From Lineus longissimus (taxonomy: Eukaryota > Nemertea > Pilidiophora > Heteronemertea > Lineidae): DNA of 60,000 bases. The notes below the pieces were generated by a model. That model was given only the letters and a program-made list of their open reading frames with translations, was not told where the DNA came from and ran no database searches. The DNA is taken from the NCBI RefSeq assembly GCF_910592395.1, contig NC_088312.1, positions 5,520,001 to 5,580,000 on the forward strand, read 5' to 3'. Below are positions 14,401 to 29,400 of the stretch, in pieces (position 1 is the stretch's first letter; the number at the start of each line of letters is the position of its first letter). Both the position numbers and the translations under genes were made by a program.

Positions 14401-17400
14401 CAGTCCATGTCATGATATCCCTTGAGCCAAACTAGAGGTGCATTAGCCAAGTACTCAACTGATGAAAAGAGGACAGTCGTAAGCAATTTGAAGGAAAGAC
14501 AGACTCAGGGGCCTGAAGTGTTCAGCGAAATCTACCCCTGTTAGTGCCATTGGACTTTTGTCAACAAGTTGAGTATTCAGATCAGTTCAAAGAGATAATT
14601 CTAGCTTTCTGAGGATCTTGCCAGTGGAGCTCTCCAAGCCCTTCTAAAATATGGTTACAGAAGTGAAAGTATGATTCTTACCGCATGTCGCAATTTGGCC
14701 TGTAAACCATGCAAACCACATCAAGTGAAAGACAGCAGCAAACAGTGAAATAAGAACAAAAGAAATGATTAAAGAACAAAGAAACAAAAACTGGTGAATT
14801 TAACACAGAGATTAGTTTTTTAACATTCTGTGAAATCTGCCATGGAGTGCTAATTGTCACTGAGAGAGATGTGTTAAATATGGTCAATGTAACGGCCAAC
14901 CCTAACCGGTTATGTTGTCGATCTACTTCATCCTAATGCAAGTTGTGTTGAAAATTATGATCTCTTGTATTGTACAAGCTGTAACAAATTTTGAGCTGGT
15001 TTGCACTTTTCAAGCATTCTATGGCGGATAGTGAATATTGGATTACATTCAAGTGGCATCTTGACCACAACAAAGGATAATTGAGAGAAGATTTGACCAT
15101 GCCGAGGAAAAGACACCGAACTGCACTAATCCATAGATAATCAGGCTTTGGGGAAATATGGAATTTGGAGAGTCATATTAGCCATGTTGGAATATAAGGG
15201 AGGCGGTATTAAGGAACACATATGGACATCAAGTGACCATTTACTGAATTAGAAAAGTTGTTCAATGGGAGTGACTGATGTAGGCCCTAACAATGTGATA
15301 CATTTTTACACATAAGTGATGATGTGATCCCAAGTTTAATTAAAACTTTATTACCCTGAAAACTTTAGCTCTTTGTAACAGTGTCCTGTAACTTTCCTGA
15401 ATTATATCTGGCTCACTTTGATCAGATACACAACTGGCCCTGCTGGAACCATTGTCAGGCGTTTTGCTTGAGAAAGTAACAACCTTCCCTTTTTCAGGGG
15501 AGGGGGGACAGATTTGGCGACGCATTCCCTGCATGCCATAGTATTGAAGAAAAGAGAAAGTTGGAGGGTTGATACCGCGTTAGAATAGTTTATAGAACCA
15601 GAAGGACTATAGGGATGATGAGCACAACAAAAGTTCTGGGCTTCATTAGGCAAATGGCCCGTTGTACCAATAGAAAAATTGGCAATCACGATGCTATAAG
15701 GTGAGAAGATAAGAGGTCTAATGTACAAAAAACAACCCATTCGGGACCATTACATCTGTCCCAAATAGAGTGGGTGTCCTGCAAACAGAGGTGTCAGCTT
15801 AAGGAAGGTTTTACTGTAGTTTTATCAAATCAAAAGTTTATAAAAACATTTGGTTATATGGTTAGTAAAAGATGCACTCAATGTGGACCTGTGAAAGTAT
15901 TGGGAGATGGGTCAGCTTTGTCAACTTAATGAAAAGGCTCAACATATCAATGGCCATTATATTTTCAATGAACCATCTACCAACTTCCACAATATTTCAA
16001 AGAGTATTCAAGGAGGATCGTAGAAGTGAGCCACTTCCATGTAGATGAAAGTACATCAGCATGCACTGCACACAGGTCTGATCTACACACTTCAACCTGA
16101 ATATGATGCACTTCCACCATCCTCCCTCGATAGTAACCTATCATGCTGGATGCCAGCAGCACCACCTACCTCCTTGGGGATGAATGGAGCAAAGAAACAG
16201 TCGAGGAGCTTAAGCAAACTAAACGTCAGGGTGCTGTCCATTGAGCCAACTATCTCCTTCACGTTCTTGCGGATGAAGTTGATGCAGTCCTGAAAAAGAG
16301 GCAGTTGTAGGAGTGAAAGACTGGGACTGTGGCTCGGTGAAGAAAGGGACAAACACAGAGTTGGTGTCGGTCATCTCAAAGGCCACACGCTAAATTTTGT
16401 CCTCAACCTTTCATAGCCTATTTAGTACAACAGTTGATCTTTCAATCTTTATTCAGTATTCTGTTCTATTTCACATCTGGATGTGGAATGATAATTGGCA
16501 TGCACTTACCTCCATAAAGATTTCAAATAGCTCAGTCAGCCTCTCCTTGTACGGCCAGATGGGGTCAGGTAGCTTCTTCAACCAGCACTCAACGAAGGGT
16601 TGCAGGCCAAGGATCCCTGGCTCTAGGTAGACCATACCACAACGACTGACTGTGGCAGGGGAAGCAACAGCCAAGTCGGCCACCTCAAACATCATAGTCA
16701 TGTCCTGGAAGGGAAGCAAGCAAAAGATTTTTATCAAATCGATTGTGCAAGAGCTCAAATAAGTGAGCTTGGCCTTCACTTAGGTGTGGTTTCAGCAGTC
16801 TGTAGTCCCAATTAAAGAAATGACTGCATGACTGAATGTCAGGTATGAGATCCACTGGTGACCTGGGTATTACATGCAGTGCGTGAGCTGGTCCACTCAA
16901 CACCACCATTTCCAATATCAAGAAAATATGCCAGAAGTTCCTGGACCTACCTCTGAGAGCTTGATAATCTCTCCACTGCTGAGACAAAGCTTCTTATTGT
17001 CATCCAACACAGTGTTCATGTTCTCGATCCAGACAGCATCAACCGGTCCATCGAACACGTACCACCTCTTGTCTGTGTCCGGGGAGGCTGCACCGACACG
17101 GATCAACGACGACAGGATACCATCAGTCCTGGAGAAGGAAATAATCAAGTTTAGCAAAGAATCCTTGGCTCTAAGATAACAGCGAAGTTTTTCTCGTCCA
17201 CTTACAAAAAACCTCTACTGCATGCTAAAATGCCTGGAAAAACGTAGTCAGTATTTTGACGTTATTTTGATGCGATCCTAGTGAAAATCAGCCCCGCCTA
17301 TTGAGATGCCAATACCCTATTGGTTGAAGAGTTGGGTCATATGATCAAAACATTATGAGTTAAGCTATAGAAATCTTACCATTCATGGGTGAGAGCATCG

Positions 17401-20400
17401 AATTCACCATAGAGCTGACCCATCGTGATGGACTTGGGGTTGAGGACGTATGTGTGGGTGGCTTCAAATGGAGAGCCCGAGGGAGCAATGGTCCCCTTTA
17501 AGGCCGTGCTGGCTTTCTGTAGTGTCTCGTAACACTGGAAGCAAAGAAACTTGGTTAATAAGTGATGTAATGTTTGCATTTGGCTCCTGAATTGCAAAAA
17601 TTGGGAAAACGAAATGGTCTCAAGCTCTTCAAATGAAATAAAAAGTAGAGAGTGGCTTGATTCATACCTTGGTCTTTCCAGATCCTGTCGGACCGACCAA
17701 CATGAGACCATGCCGCACCACTGTGGTTTCATAAAGCTGGATACACTTGTGGATAAAGCCTTCAACATCTTTCAGCCCGTTCTTGATGCAAGTTTTCCTC
17801 AGAGATGAATCCAGGTCTCCGTAATCGATTGGTTCCTCCCTGCAACAAAGAAAGTAGAGAGTTAAAGTTAATCCTCTAAAAGAAAATATGACAAAAAGGA
17901 TTTAAAGAAGAACAAGAAAAAGTAGTAGCTGACCACTTTGTTTCGTAGCATATAATGCACCTCTGCAAAAGGTTTCTACGACTTACTTGATATTTGGGAA
18001 GAGATCAGACACGATGCCATTGAAGAGTTTCAAATCATCCATCAAGAACTTTGGTACGTTGACGTCACGGATGGCACGCAGTGTGATTAGCTCCTCACTC
18101 ATGTCCGGATTCTGGCGCTTCAAGTTCCCAGCAGCAGAGATGACAGACTTCACAGCTCTCATGCCAAAATCGTAATGGTCCTAAAACCAATATAACTGCT
18201 CATTAGAAACCAAGGAGATGTGACAAACTTCAACTACATCTTTCTTCTCCTTAGCATTTGACGACAGCATCAAATTCTCAGGTCAGTGGATGACACCAAT
18301 TGGGCTATGGCCCCCCCCCCCCTCGTTCCACACAGTTTCTTCTCAGCCATACCTGTCTCCAAAATGTTATGTTGAACACTCGGACTACCCATAAGGAAAT
18401 ATTTACCTGTGAGCTTAGCTGTTCTGAAGACAGCTTGAAAGTTGTTACAATCTTTTTGGATAGTGCCTTGGCCACAGCGAATCCAAATGAAAACAGTGAG
18501 ATCTCAGCAATCAGGGCGTAATCCGGCACCATCATAGCGACGGGACGGAACAACGCCTTCAGGTTATCAGGCAGCTCGGTCCTGCCGGCATAACCAGGGT
18601 TCATGGTGATGAAGACGGCGCATGATGCCTTCAGGGCAAGTTCCACGCCCTCAAAGATGAAACGGTCAACCTGGAAAGTAGTGAATGAAATTTAATGATC
18701 CAAGTCGCATTGAATTAAAGTAGGCATCAGTGGCGATTTACATATTGAGCAGATATTTATCTGGTAATTCAAACATTGTCAAGATAGAGAAAAAAGGCAT
18801 CTCAACCTAATCATATTACATCATGACAAACGATAAGGTGAGTGTTTTTTTAGACTTCAGTCTTTTTCGGGCTTGAAAGTGTTTTTAAGACAGAACATAA
18901 TTGACAGTGAATGAAATTTCTTGATATCTATACAATAGAAATGCAATGAAAGACTGCACAAAGATAAATTGATTCTACATAGTTACTAAGCAGAATAAAG
19001 AAGAAAGATCATGGAGAGGGGTTATGGTAATCTAGCGATGGGTCAGATCAAAAAGTACCACTTGTTTCCGTCCAAAACAATCCTACGTAACATGTACGAC
19101 TGAAAGTGTTCATGGAAGGATGACCCTGTTTATTGATCTGACCCTCCTACCTTTGCGGTCTGTGCTCGTTGGATCTGCATGATCTGCATGGCAACCACTG
19201 ATAATACCTCAATATCAATACGGTTGAACTCATCAAAGCAAGCCCAGGCTCCAGTACTATTTACACAAGAGAGGAAGAATTGCAAGGACAGGGGAGAAAG
19301 GATTAAAGAATTAGCAGATCGAAAGGTTTGATTGACAGCAGTTAATATTCAATACTGTAAACCACAAAATTTCGCAGTTTATAGTTTCAACCCAAGTTGC
19401 CTTTAACCAGATATGCCAGTTTGTATAGTATTCGGCACCTGACCATAGGCAGGCCTCATGGAGTATCAGCATGTTGAGTGAGTTTAAATGAGGCTGAGAC
19501 AGAAAACCATATGAAATGAAGACAATTTTTTATGCTGGGCAGCAGATTTTTCTGCTGTTAAGAAAGTGATGGTGAAGTTTTTGGACTGAGTGTGCACCCA
19601 CTGCCTGGATGAGGGTCTGAGCAGGACATGGACTCATTGAAAATGGCCATCATCCTTTCATTTTATAACCTGGCTACAGGGAAAGAACAACATCGGGGTG
19701 ATATTGCAATGAATGAATTAGTTGTGTGCTGAAATGGTGAACCCTGGAGAATCGATTCCCCTGCTTGTCAAGAATCTGGAAGGCTTTTCATCACCGAGCT
19801 GGCCAGACCTTGGAATGGAGAATGTTGGGGAACCGATTCTTCAGGGTAGATATGGTAGGAAACACAGGTGAAAATTCTGAAAAGGACTGAAGAGACAGCG
19901 ATGAATTAGAAGAGGAGAGAAAAGTACTGAAAGAATGATGGCCGGGTTTTAACTAAAGGTTAAAAGGGAGAAGGTCTTCTAAAAAGTCGATAGCACAGTG
20001 TTAGTTGTAGCACTGGGGAAGATAGATTGGAAAACAGCTAAGAGGTTATCTGTACAGTGAGAGGTGTCACAGATCCAAGCTCGGTATCAAAAGCTCTAAG
20101 TGCATCTGTTAGTCACTCTTAGTGTCTCTCACCCTCTGTTGCTGAGCTTTCTGGATGGTGGTGATCTGTTGGGCGACCACGGACAACACCTCAATGTCAA
20201 TACGGTTGAATTCGTCGAAACATGCCCAGGCACCGGAACTGTTCAAGTGGAATTAGGGAATTGTGCGGTAACACATATTTGCCACTCTTTGCATTATACA
20301 ATACAACAATTGTGCACTTCCAACTCTTGTTCAACATACAACAAGTGCATGTTTATCTAACATACATATTTACGAACATTTGTGATCTAAGCAAAACGTG

Positions 20401-23400
20401 TGTTAAGTGAAAGGTTCGACAAGATTGAATTCGCAGACTAAAATTCAATGATGATGGTGATGATGATGATTCCAATGACGGCAGTAATCTTACACAACGT
20501 TTTACTCAGGATGTCAACTGACATATAAAGCGCTCGCTATTCAAAGACCGTTTCTGAGCTGTGAAGGGCCGAGGACAGTTCTTCCATGAATAACAATGAC
20601 AAACGTTTTCAAGAATCTTATGACAAGCTACAGCTATCAGACTCGCTGAGAACAATACTCAGAATCACCGGTAAGCCCTGGGAATATTTATGAGCAACGA
20701 TAATACAACTGTTATCCAACTCGCTGATCTAAAAACCCGAAAAGCACTGATTTGTAAACCTGAAAACAATGTTATTGTTTGTCTACGTACCTAGCCAGAC
20801 CCTTGAAGAATTTTCCCATAGCCATGAAATCAAGCTGATCCGAGCAGTTAAAGACGACACACTGGACAGCCAAAGCTTTGGCCAAATCTTTCGTTGTCTC
20901 GGTCTTCCCGGTACCAGCAGGTCCAGCCGGGGCACCACCAAACTTCAGATGGAGTGCTCCAGTTAGTGTCAAGTAACACCTGTCGGTGAGGGGCGTGATG
21001 ACCAATCGCCCCGAATTGCCGAGGTACTCGTACATGTAGGGGAACTCAGCATTCACAGCTCGACAAAACATGTTCTGATCTACCCAGTAATACCTGAAAA
21101 GATCAAAATGTTCAATTGCTTTGAAATTATACTCATTTCCAGTATTCAGGAACGTCTATGACTATTATTTTAACTTTCGGTAATTATTTCATAATTTTTT
21201 AGAACAATTTTGTCAATTGTCTTGTCTGAAAGTGAAAAGATTCCCATCCCCACTGATCAACTATTCCAATTCTCACCTCATCTGACTGATCCACTCAAAC
21301 GCATTGGGGTTCTCCACTTTTTCCTCCACAAGTGTCCCCACCACGTCACGGGCATGCACCTCAATGACAATCAAGGCAGACAAGATTTGCCTCTCCGTCT
21401 TCGTGAGGTCGCCGCGTACAAGATTACGGAGATCATCCAACTAGAAATGAAAGAGTAAAGGCTTTGTAAAGATATGACTTCACTAAGGTCATCATCAGAG
21501 ATGATTAAACAATCAGACAAACACCTCTGCGGCTCCAGGGAATTGGCACCCATTCTTACCTGCTGCAGTTGCTTGGCATAGACCCCAGGGATATCTTTCT
21601 CTGCCAAACCTTCCGTCACTTCTGTAGTCCAGAATGCCTGACTGACCACGATGATCACCTGACCTGGCCAGCTGACAACCCATTTCGTCCTTGGAACCTA
21701 CGAAAGAGAACTAGTTGTAATACGAATAAAGAACTAAGTCCTCATGGTCACTATCAGTGCTAGCAAGTAGCCTAACTGATTGAACTGACTAGTGATACGC
21801 ACTCAAACACTCCAATGTTATTGTCTCTATAATGTCTGAGAGTAATGTGCTCTTGAACTAGAATTTAAGCACCTTTTGTGATAAATGGCGGCTAACAAAG
21901 TGGAACTCAAAGCTCTCATACTTACCTCTTTATAGTTGACAAGAGCCTCCCCAATCGTCTGCCTCAAACTCTCTCTCATGACCCTTTCAACCTCCAGGAG
22001 CCAGTCCTCTACATTCCCAGTTGGGTACATGGTCTCCTTGAAGGGAACCGCTTCGCCCTCGGCCGAATACATGCAAGTGATCTTCAGATCATCCTCAAAT
22101 TTAAGCTAAAGCGATAGAAATTGAAAATCAGTCAGCAGGTGATCTCATCCACCTTGCAATTACATGCTTGACATTTGTGATGTATTGTTAACCAAACCCA
22201 ACCAGAGAAATCTGCACTGAAAACTGACCGGGTTCTTGAGTAAAGACTGTCTACGGTTGAGGTACCGTATACATGTATCTTTTCACATCTAAGCAAGTAG
22301 CAAAATGACCTCCTTCTAAAAATGATCCATTGTAGGTAGGTCTGTAACAGATCGTCTAATATCAGCACAAGTGACAACCCTGCACTATCTCAAGTCCTTT
22401 CTAGTTTAAATAATCACCCTACCTTTGCAATATTCTCAAAGCACTTCCTGAGATGAGGTTGTACAGCAGTTGGATCTTTCGTCTGTGACAGAATCTCAAG
22501 CAACTCATCATCGGACAGAAAGTAGAATCTTGGGAAGGCGTTCCTCTTGGTTTCGAGGTACTCGCTGAGACCCTTCTGGACTTGGTCTAGCAGCTTGTTG
22601 CATTCACGCAGGTTGTCCAGAAGACGATTGTCAGGACAAAGGGAGATGACCTAAATGGGTAGATGAATGTTAATTGACTACACACAAGATTTCAGATTCC
22701 CAAAAGCAAGAAAACCTTTTCACAGAGCCAGCATTTCTACACTTATGAAATCACTGTAAACTGGCACTGATACTAGGTAGACTGTGATAATTCAAAGATT
22801 CAAGATTTCTCCTTACTGTAGGGTTTTCTTTGGCATTTTTCATGATCTTCCTCCAGATCCTCTCCATCGTCTGGTACCTCTTGCTCTCAACTGGCAGCTG
22901 GCGGTTGATGTCATCAGAGCTGAAGATGGGCTCTAGGTAAAGCCATGATCGCTGGCAGAGCAGCCACTCATCCAGCACATCCTGGAATGTACAACGTACA
23001 TCTGATTAGAAAACTGCCTGATGTTGACATCTTTTAGACTTGGCTTAGACAAAAGATGCCAGTTCCAACACTCTGATGTGGCAAAACTTTGAGATGAAAC
23101 GTAGGCCCTTTCAACCACAAATGGCCAGCTAAATTTCCAGTGAAAGAGAAAATGAACTGACCTGTGTTGTGCGCAACTTATTCTCCCAGGTGCTGATACG
23201 TTCTTCAAATGGCTTCTTGAAGGGTGAGAAGGACATACTCTGCGTCATGACTATATGATCATCAAGAAGCTGTGAGATGTCCTCCGAGGCCTTCAGGATG
23301 TACGTGCCGGTACTCTTATAGGGCATGATCTCAAACTGCACCGGTCCCCACTCTCCTTCCATCTTATCAAGCGCCTGCTCTATAGAATATTCCTTCCCAG

Positions 23401-26400
23401 CGACCTCTGCAATCTTTGAGATGGTCGTGATATGGTCCTGGAGCTTCATTTCTAAGCATTTGCTGAATGTCAACGTGGCCTTGGGCCTGATTGGGAAGCC
23501 AAGGTCAGTGGAGAGACTCTCCCAATGCCTGTTCCTCATACCCGGGTTCCTTAGGCCTTGGATGAGTGGGATGAATGGACGGAAGTCCTCAATGAAACCC
23601 TTGATTTCTGTGGCAACTTCAGACACACCTAAAATATCAATGAATAGAATTAAGTAAACAAATTTCTCAGAATATTGGCCACGTAATAGAAGACCAGGTT
23701 GGGCTTGTTTCCTCACAGCGGTAACACAGCATTCGGTGGCCCTGAATTGATATACTCCAAACTAGTCTTAATTAGTTGACTATCTATCTGGTACAAGTAA
23801 GATTTATTTTCATCTTATTTTTCTGACACTGTAATCTAATACACACAATGATAATCCAAACAAAACTTGACTCGTACATTTTCAAAACTCGGCTACTAGT
23901 ACTATAGCTATAGACTAAAACCCACGATAAAAATACGACATACATGACGTACACAGAGCCATGAGTATGGCAAAATAGATAACCCAGGCTTGAGAGGAAC
24001 CTCAACACAAGAGGTTGACATTTTACAACTCAAAGCCAAACAAAGCAGAATACCTTGAGAAAAACTATAATCTTTATCCTTGAATATTTTTGCAAATGAA
24101 TGTATGGAAAATACACAAACAAGTACATGTAGAAGTTAACACATAGATCTGACTTATGAAAATGAACCCAAACCCTGCACATCATAATTATAATGACTCA
24201 ATATTACTCTCTTAACATCATCTAAGATATCAAAATCTTCGGACGTGACAATGACACGCGGCAAAGTGAAAAGATTTACTTGGCGTGAATTTTGATAAGA
24301 TTTGAGAGAAAGATTGAAAGACACGGCATGTGACATAAAACAAGTTACTCATTTCGAAAACAGCGTTTTGAGTGCCAACATTTTGTGATGGAAAAAATGA
24401 TTTTTTGGTCAGTGAACAGAAATCTGTTGCACAAAATGTGGTGTACTGACTTTTGACGAAGTTGATGTGATTTATTTATTTAGTAAATACCAATACTGGT
24501 ACACGTGTATCAGAGGCATGCCCTATAATGTGAAAAACTTGATTGGACTGGACATGAACATATGACTACCTTACCTTCATCGTCTGTGGGTAAAGTAATA
24601 GAACTATGTCATTATGGAAATACTCAGACTCTAAAATAGCCAACTCAAGTCTAGATGATCTGCTGAATGTGATTTATAAGCAATGTCACGCCTCTGTTTT
24701 GTTCTTCTTTTGTATGTCAGGAAAAATTTTAATGAGCCAGTGCCATAATATTTCATAAGGAATGTTTGCCATTGATTGAATTTACTGATTGATTCAACTT
24801 CCCGAAACCACTTCTTTGAACTGCACATCTTTAAAATCACTCATTACCCCCGAAGTTCACAATTTGGAGAGTGATGGAAATTAGTTCACTATGATAACCT
24901 GAAAGAACTGAAAATGTTGATATGAGATTCTGAAAGAAAAAGATTATATATTTCACCACAAAATATTTTAATATTTTGAGGAAAGAATTCATCCAATTTA
25001 CCTGGTATATCAGCAAATATCTTCACAGATTTATGCATCGTCTTGTAGGCATCAGCAACGTTCTTCTCCAAGCTCTCTGCGTCGATCGTCGTCAACGGAT
25101 CATTCATCCAGCTTTCGTGCCATTTTAACCAATCAGAAACTGTCAGCCAAAGGTTGCGGAACGGTTCAAAGTCCTTGACAAGCTTGGTCAGCTTGTCATA
25201 CTACAATAACAAATGCGACTATATGGTTAAGAGGACACAACTAGAAGCAAGCTTTTAGGTTTGGTAAGTCGGAAAATGCAATAAAAAGTTCAACAAAAAG
25301 CAAAGCACAGAGATGTTAAACCATAAGGTTGTTCAGCTAAAAGTATACTGTTAAATCATTGCAATCGCCCAAAGTTTTTAAAAGAAATAACATTATTTTG
25401 GTGGGAACTTTTGATGTATGGAATATTCAGTTGGCGACAAGGTCGACACTGGAAAGAGTTCATTCCAAAATGAAATCTGATAGTCAGTCATTCCAAAAAA
25501 TCATTTCTAAATATCAATAATGTATTTGCAACAAAATGTAAAAGCATTCAGCAATAGCAAGAAAAAACTAAATTTCTATTAGCATGCATATCCTTTTCTC
25601 TCTGCATAAAGCCCTACTATCAATTCTTTTCTAAAAGCAGTGCATGAGTATTCTCAACTCATTGCTCAAGTTAGCCCAAGATAATTTCAAGGACACAGTG
25701 ATTGAATAAACCCTCAATGTTGCCTCTTCAAGTGAGGGGAGGAGCCTCATGCGGTCATAGCCTAGTGATTTACAAATGGCTACCAAGCAATAAGGTCTGG
25801 GGTTTGATTGTCTTTCTGGATGAACCAGGATGGTTTTCAAGGAACTGAAATTCCTGGCTCCACTTTCAGTTTCATAGGTGGCTCCCCTGGTATTTAAAGA
25901 AAGGTATATTCAGACATCTTGTCCTTTAAATCCAATGCAATCGCAATGAGAAGACAACACTCAGGTCAAGAGGGGCGCTACTAGTATTATTATAGCAGGA
26001 TAAACTGGCCCGCTTCACCAAGGACTTCATGCTTCCACAAACAATTGGAAGAAAGAAAGAAATAGTGTCATTATTTGAAGAAGTCACAGCAAACAAACTA
26101 AGAGTCAAGATCACTGTGTACTTCCATTGGAAGTGAGAAAACAAAGAGAGAAGAATGAAAGACATTAAAAAGCCATGTATCATGCAAAACTTTGCCCGCT
26201 TTGTTTTAGTTTGAAGCCAAATCTTAATCAGCTTTATGCATGCCATGCAATTATCAGTTGCTTTATACTATAAGCCGATAAATTTTCGTGTAATTTCCAA
26301 ATGAAAACCGTGAAAACTATTAAGATTTATTCAGAAATCTATGGTTTCAATAGAGACACGAAAACTTATAGGTTTACAGTATTTTGACATCCAGACTTTT

Positions 26401-29400
26401 AAAGCTCAAGCTCACCATTACCATCAATGTGTCCAACCTTTGAACAACCAGGCAAAGCCAAAGCCTTGACAACAGGCAACGATTTAGCAACACAATTTTT
26501 ACAATCTGCTAGGCTTTGCATTTTGCAGCAATGCCCCCACCCAATTCAAATACAAACTGAAAATCAATGATATTAGTTTCAAGCATCACAATCGCACATT
26601 GTACGTACGTTTGTAATCGGCATGCCGAATAATCTCTCCCTGTTGTTGTACGTTGTTGCAAGGGACTGGGCATCCTTGAGCTGTTTGTTGACACGACGGA
26701 TCTCATTGGCTATCTCATGCGCCTTGTTGATGTCGGTGTAGGCGGCCATACCAGCAACAACCATCTGAAAAACATAACATATGAAACTATGATAAAAACT
26801 AAATCAAATTACACCATGGGAAGTTTTTGAAGTTTAATACATTAACTTTGAATGACATCAAATAGTTCAATTAATTCTCTGGATATGAAAACTGGGCTGC
26901 AAACCTAAGGTCAGACTCCAAACTGGCATTCACACACCATCTCGAGCTGCCAGCAGGGAAGGCTCAGGAGGGAAGTAGGGTTAAGTGTCTTGATCAAGGA
27001 CACAGAGATGAATCAGAACGATCTGTCAAAGGGTTGAACCCACGACCTTCTGGTAACATTCGCCTGCAGGTGTTCTAGCCACTGACCACCCTATGCATGC
27101 TTTACCTGTAGTGTATCCAGACGATCATTGAAGTTACTCTGATCAGTCTGTTGTAACTTGTGGAATCTTTCTTCATCCTCTTCGAGCTGGTTATAAGTCT
27201 GTTCCATCTGAACCTCGATCTTATGCGGCCAACTTATTGTGGTCCATCTGAAAGATTTAGTTATCATTTCATCTGTAATTTGACTTGATAGGTAAAGCTA
27301 AATCGTGATGAATCATTGAAAATAATAATTCTTTCACAGATAACTTATTAATAACGACATTGCAATCAAGCTAATTTAGTAATTAAGTGACTGGCCAAGG
27401 TTACAAGGAAATTGCTTCATGGCATGTCCGAACAGAAACATCACTCTGGTGTTAATTCCAAAGCCCAGTCACTACATATATTGACGTCACGTCATCCAAA
27501 CTACTCAAAGTGCACTGATACAAACAAATGCTCTTTTGGCAAACATTCTGAACTTTTTCTTGGGAAATCTACTCACTTTGCATTGAAATCATCAGCAGAC
27601 AAGTTATAGTAGAACTCCTCAATGAGTTCATAGTCTGACATGGCCTTGTCAATCAGCTCCTGGTGCTCCTTCAGCTTGTCGGGGATGTCCTTCATCCACT
27701 CCCTCATCTCCGACAACTCCTCTATTGTGTTCGGCTTCTCAAACAGCTTCCGGCTGATCGCCTTGAACTCTTCACAAGCCTACAAATTAACATAGAAAGG
27801 TGCATGGTTTCATGACTTGCAAGAACTGTAGTCCGATTCGATGGTTCGGTGGAGTTTTCTTCAAAATACACTTAGTATGCATCAGAATGAACGTATATGT
27901 ATCTTGTTTTATACAAATCTATAGTACACAGCCAGACATGTTGAATCAGACAGGCTTGGGTTAATCTTACTGACAAAGTGCCAGCAGTCGCTTTTCCCTC
28001 TGCCTTAGAAAATCAGACCATATGATTGAAGTGGTTTCTTACATCATCAGACTGTTTCTTCAGCTGCCTGGCCAGTAACTCCAACACCGCATTGCTGAGA
28101 GCCTTGCGTTTCTTTGCCAATGCCTGCCTCACATTCTCCGTATTGATGTAGAATGGCCCGATGATGATGTTACTTGGGATCTTAGCTTCAAGGATTTCTT
28201 TCTCCAACAAGTGGTCTTCACATTCCTTTTTCACTTCTGCAGCGGTGTGACCTTCTGCTTCATACTTCCTGAAATTTACATCAAGATTTTAAGTTCGGAT
28301 CAGTAGCTTTTCAAAATTTCTGATAGGTCATGAAATCGTCGTCATATTTGTCAATGGAACACTTCCTTGACACATACTCCAAATGCCCTAATTAGATCTT
28401 CACTAAATCTCTTGTGTCAACATCAGTCCATCATTTTACTGAGCAGGTTATAAAAAGCCTAACAGGTCAATTTTGAATAACTTTCCGTCTTTGAATTAAA
28501 GTGAGAGTGCGGTGATAAGTTTAAAATTCTTGACAACTGAACTGCAAAATGAAGTGATTATGCTGGGTTTGTAAATATGAAGTTTAACTCTTTTGATCAT
28601 ATAAACAGCAATGTTTAGTGATGTTCTAACACTGTAACACATGTGAAGTATCAGGCTATGGGTTCATGCAAATTGATCCGAATTCTTGAACAACTGACTG
28701 TTCAAAAGGCAAACACTGAAAAACATGATTGTCAAAGACCATTCAGTGAAATTACCGTAATCCATGCCTATCATCAATACAAAACAAAAGTATGAAGGTT
28801 AACATAAAGTAACATGATTGAGAGATGTGATGGCCCAACTTACTTATCCAAATAGGACTAAACACAGAACTCAATTAAGGAACAAAGTAAGACGGGCAGA
28901 GGCAGTTTCAGACTGGAGACCATGCTATTACCACGAACAAAAATCTGACCAAAATTTACATACAAAATAAGATTTAGTTGTTTTTAAAACAGCCAAAAGA
29001 CCAAAAGACCATTATTTTTTATTCTGAATGAGAGAAACAGGCCTTACTTGATGTATTCATTGATATCCATGTTGTTCAACTCTAAGTACTGCTCATACTC
29101 CCTGGCGTATGACTTCATGGGGAAGAGTGACTTCCTGATTGCCCGGCAGACGTCATCTCTCAGCTCTTCAACGTGAGGTTCATGTTCCCCCACAGATTCT
29201 AGCAAAGGGGTACCAGACCAGAAGATGTCTTCCATGATGTACTGAAGTCAGAAAAATAAGAATAGATTAGATTAGATTTTTTCCGCAGAGCTTTCCCTTT
29301 GACATGGTGTCAAGTCATCTCATAATGTCACATCATCACGCTACAACAACATGACAGAACTAATGTTTGAAGTCGAGATAATGAGCACTTTAATACAACA

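Noticed and set aside
23784-24336. Open frames with hydrophobic residues on the minus strand in the DNAH1 intron between exons 17 and 18
   Set aside because: No matching splice sites or phases with the flanking exons and no recognisable motif; random open stretches of this size are common here.
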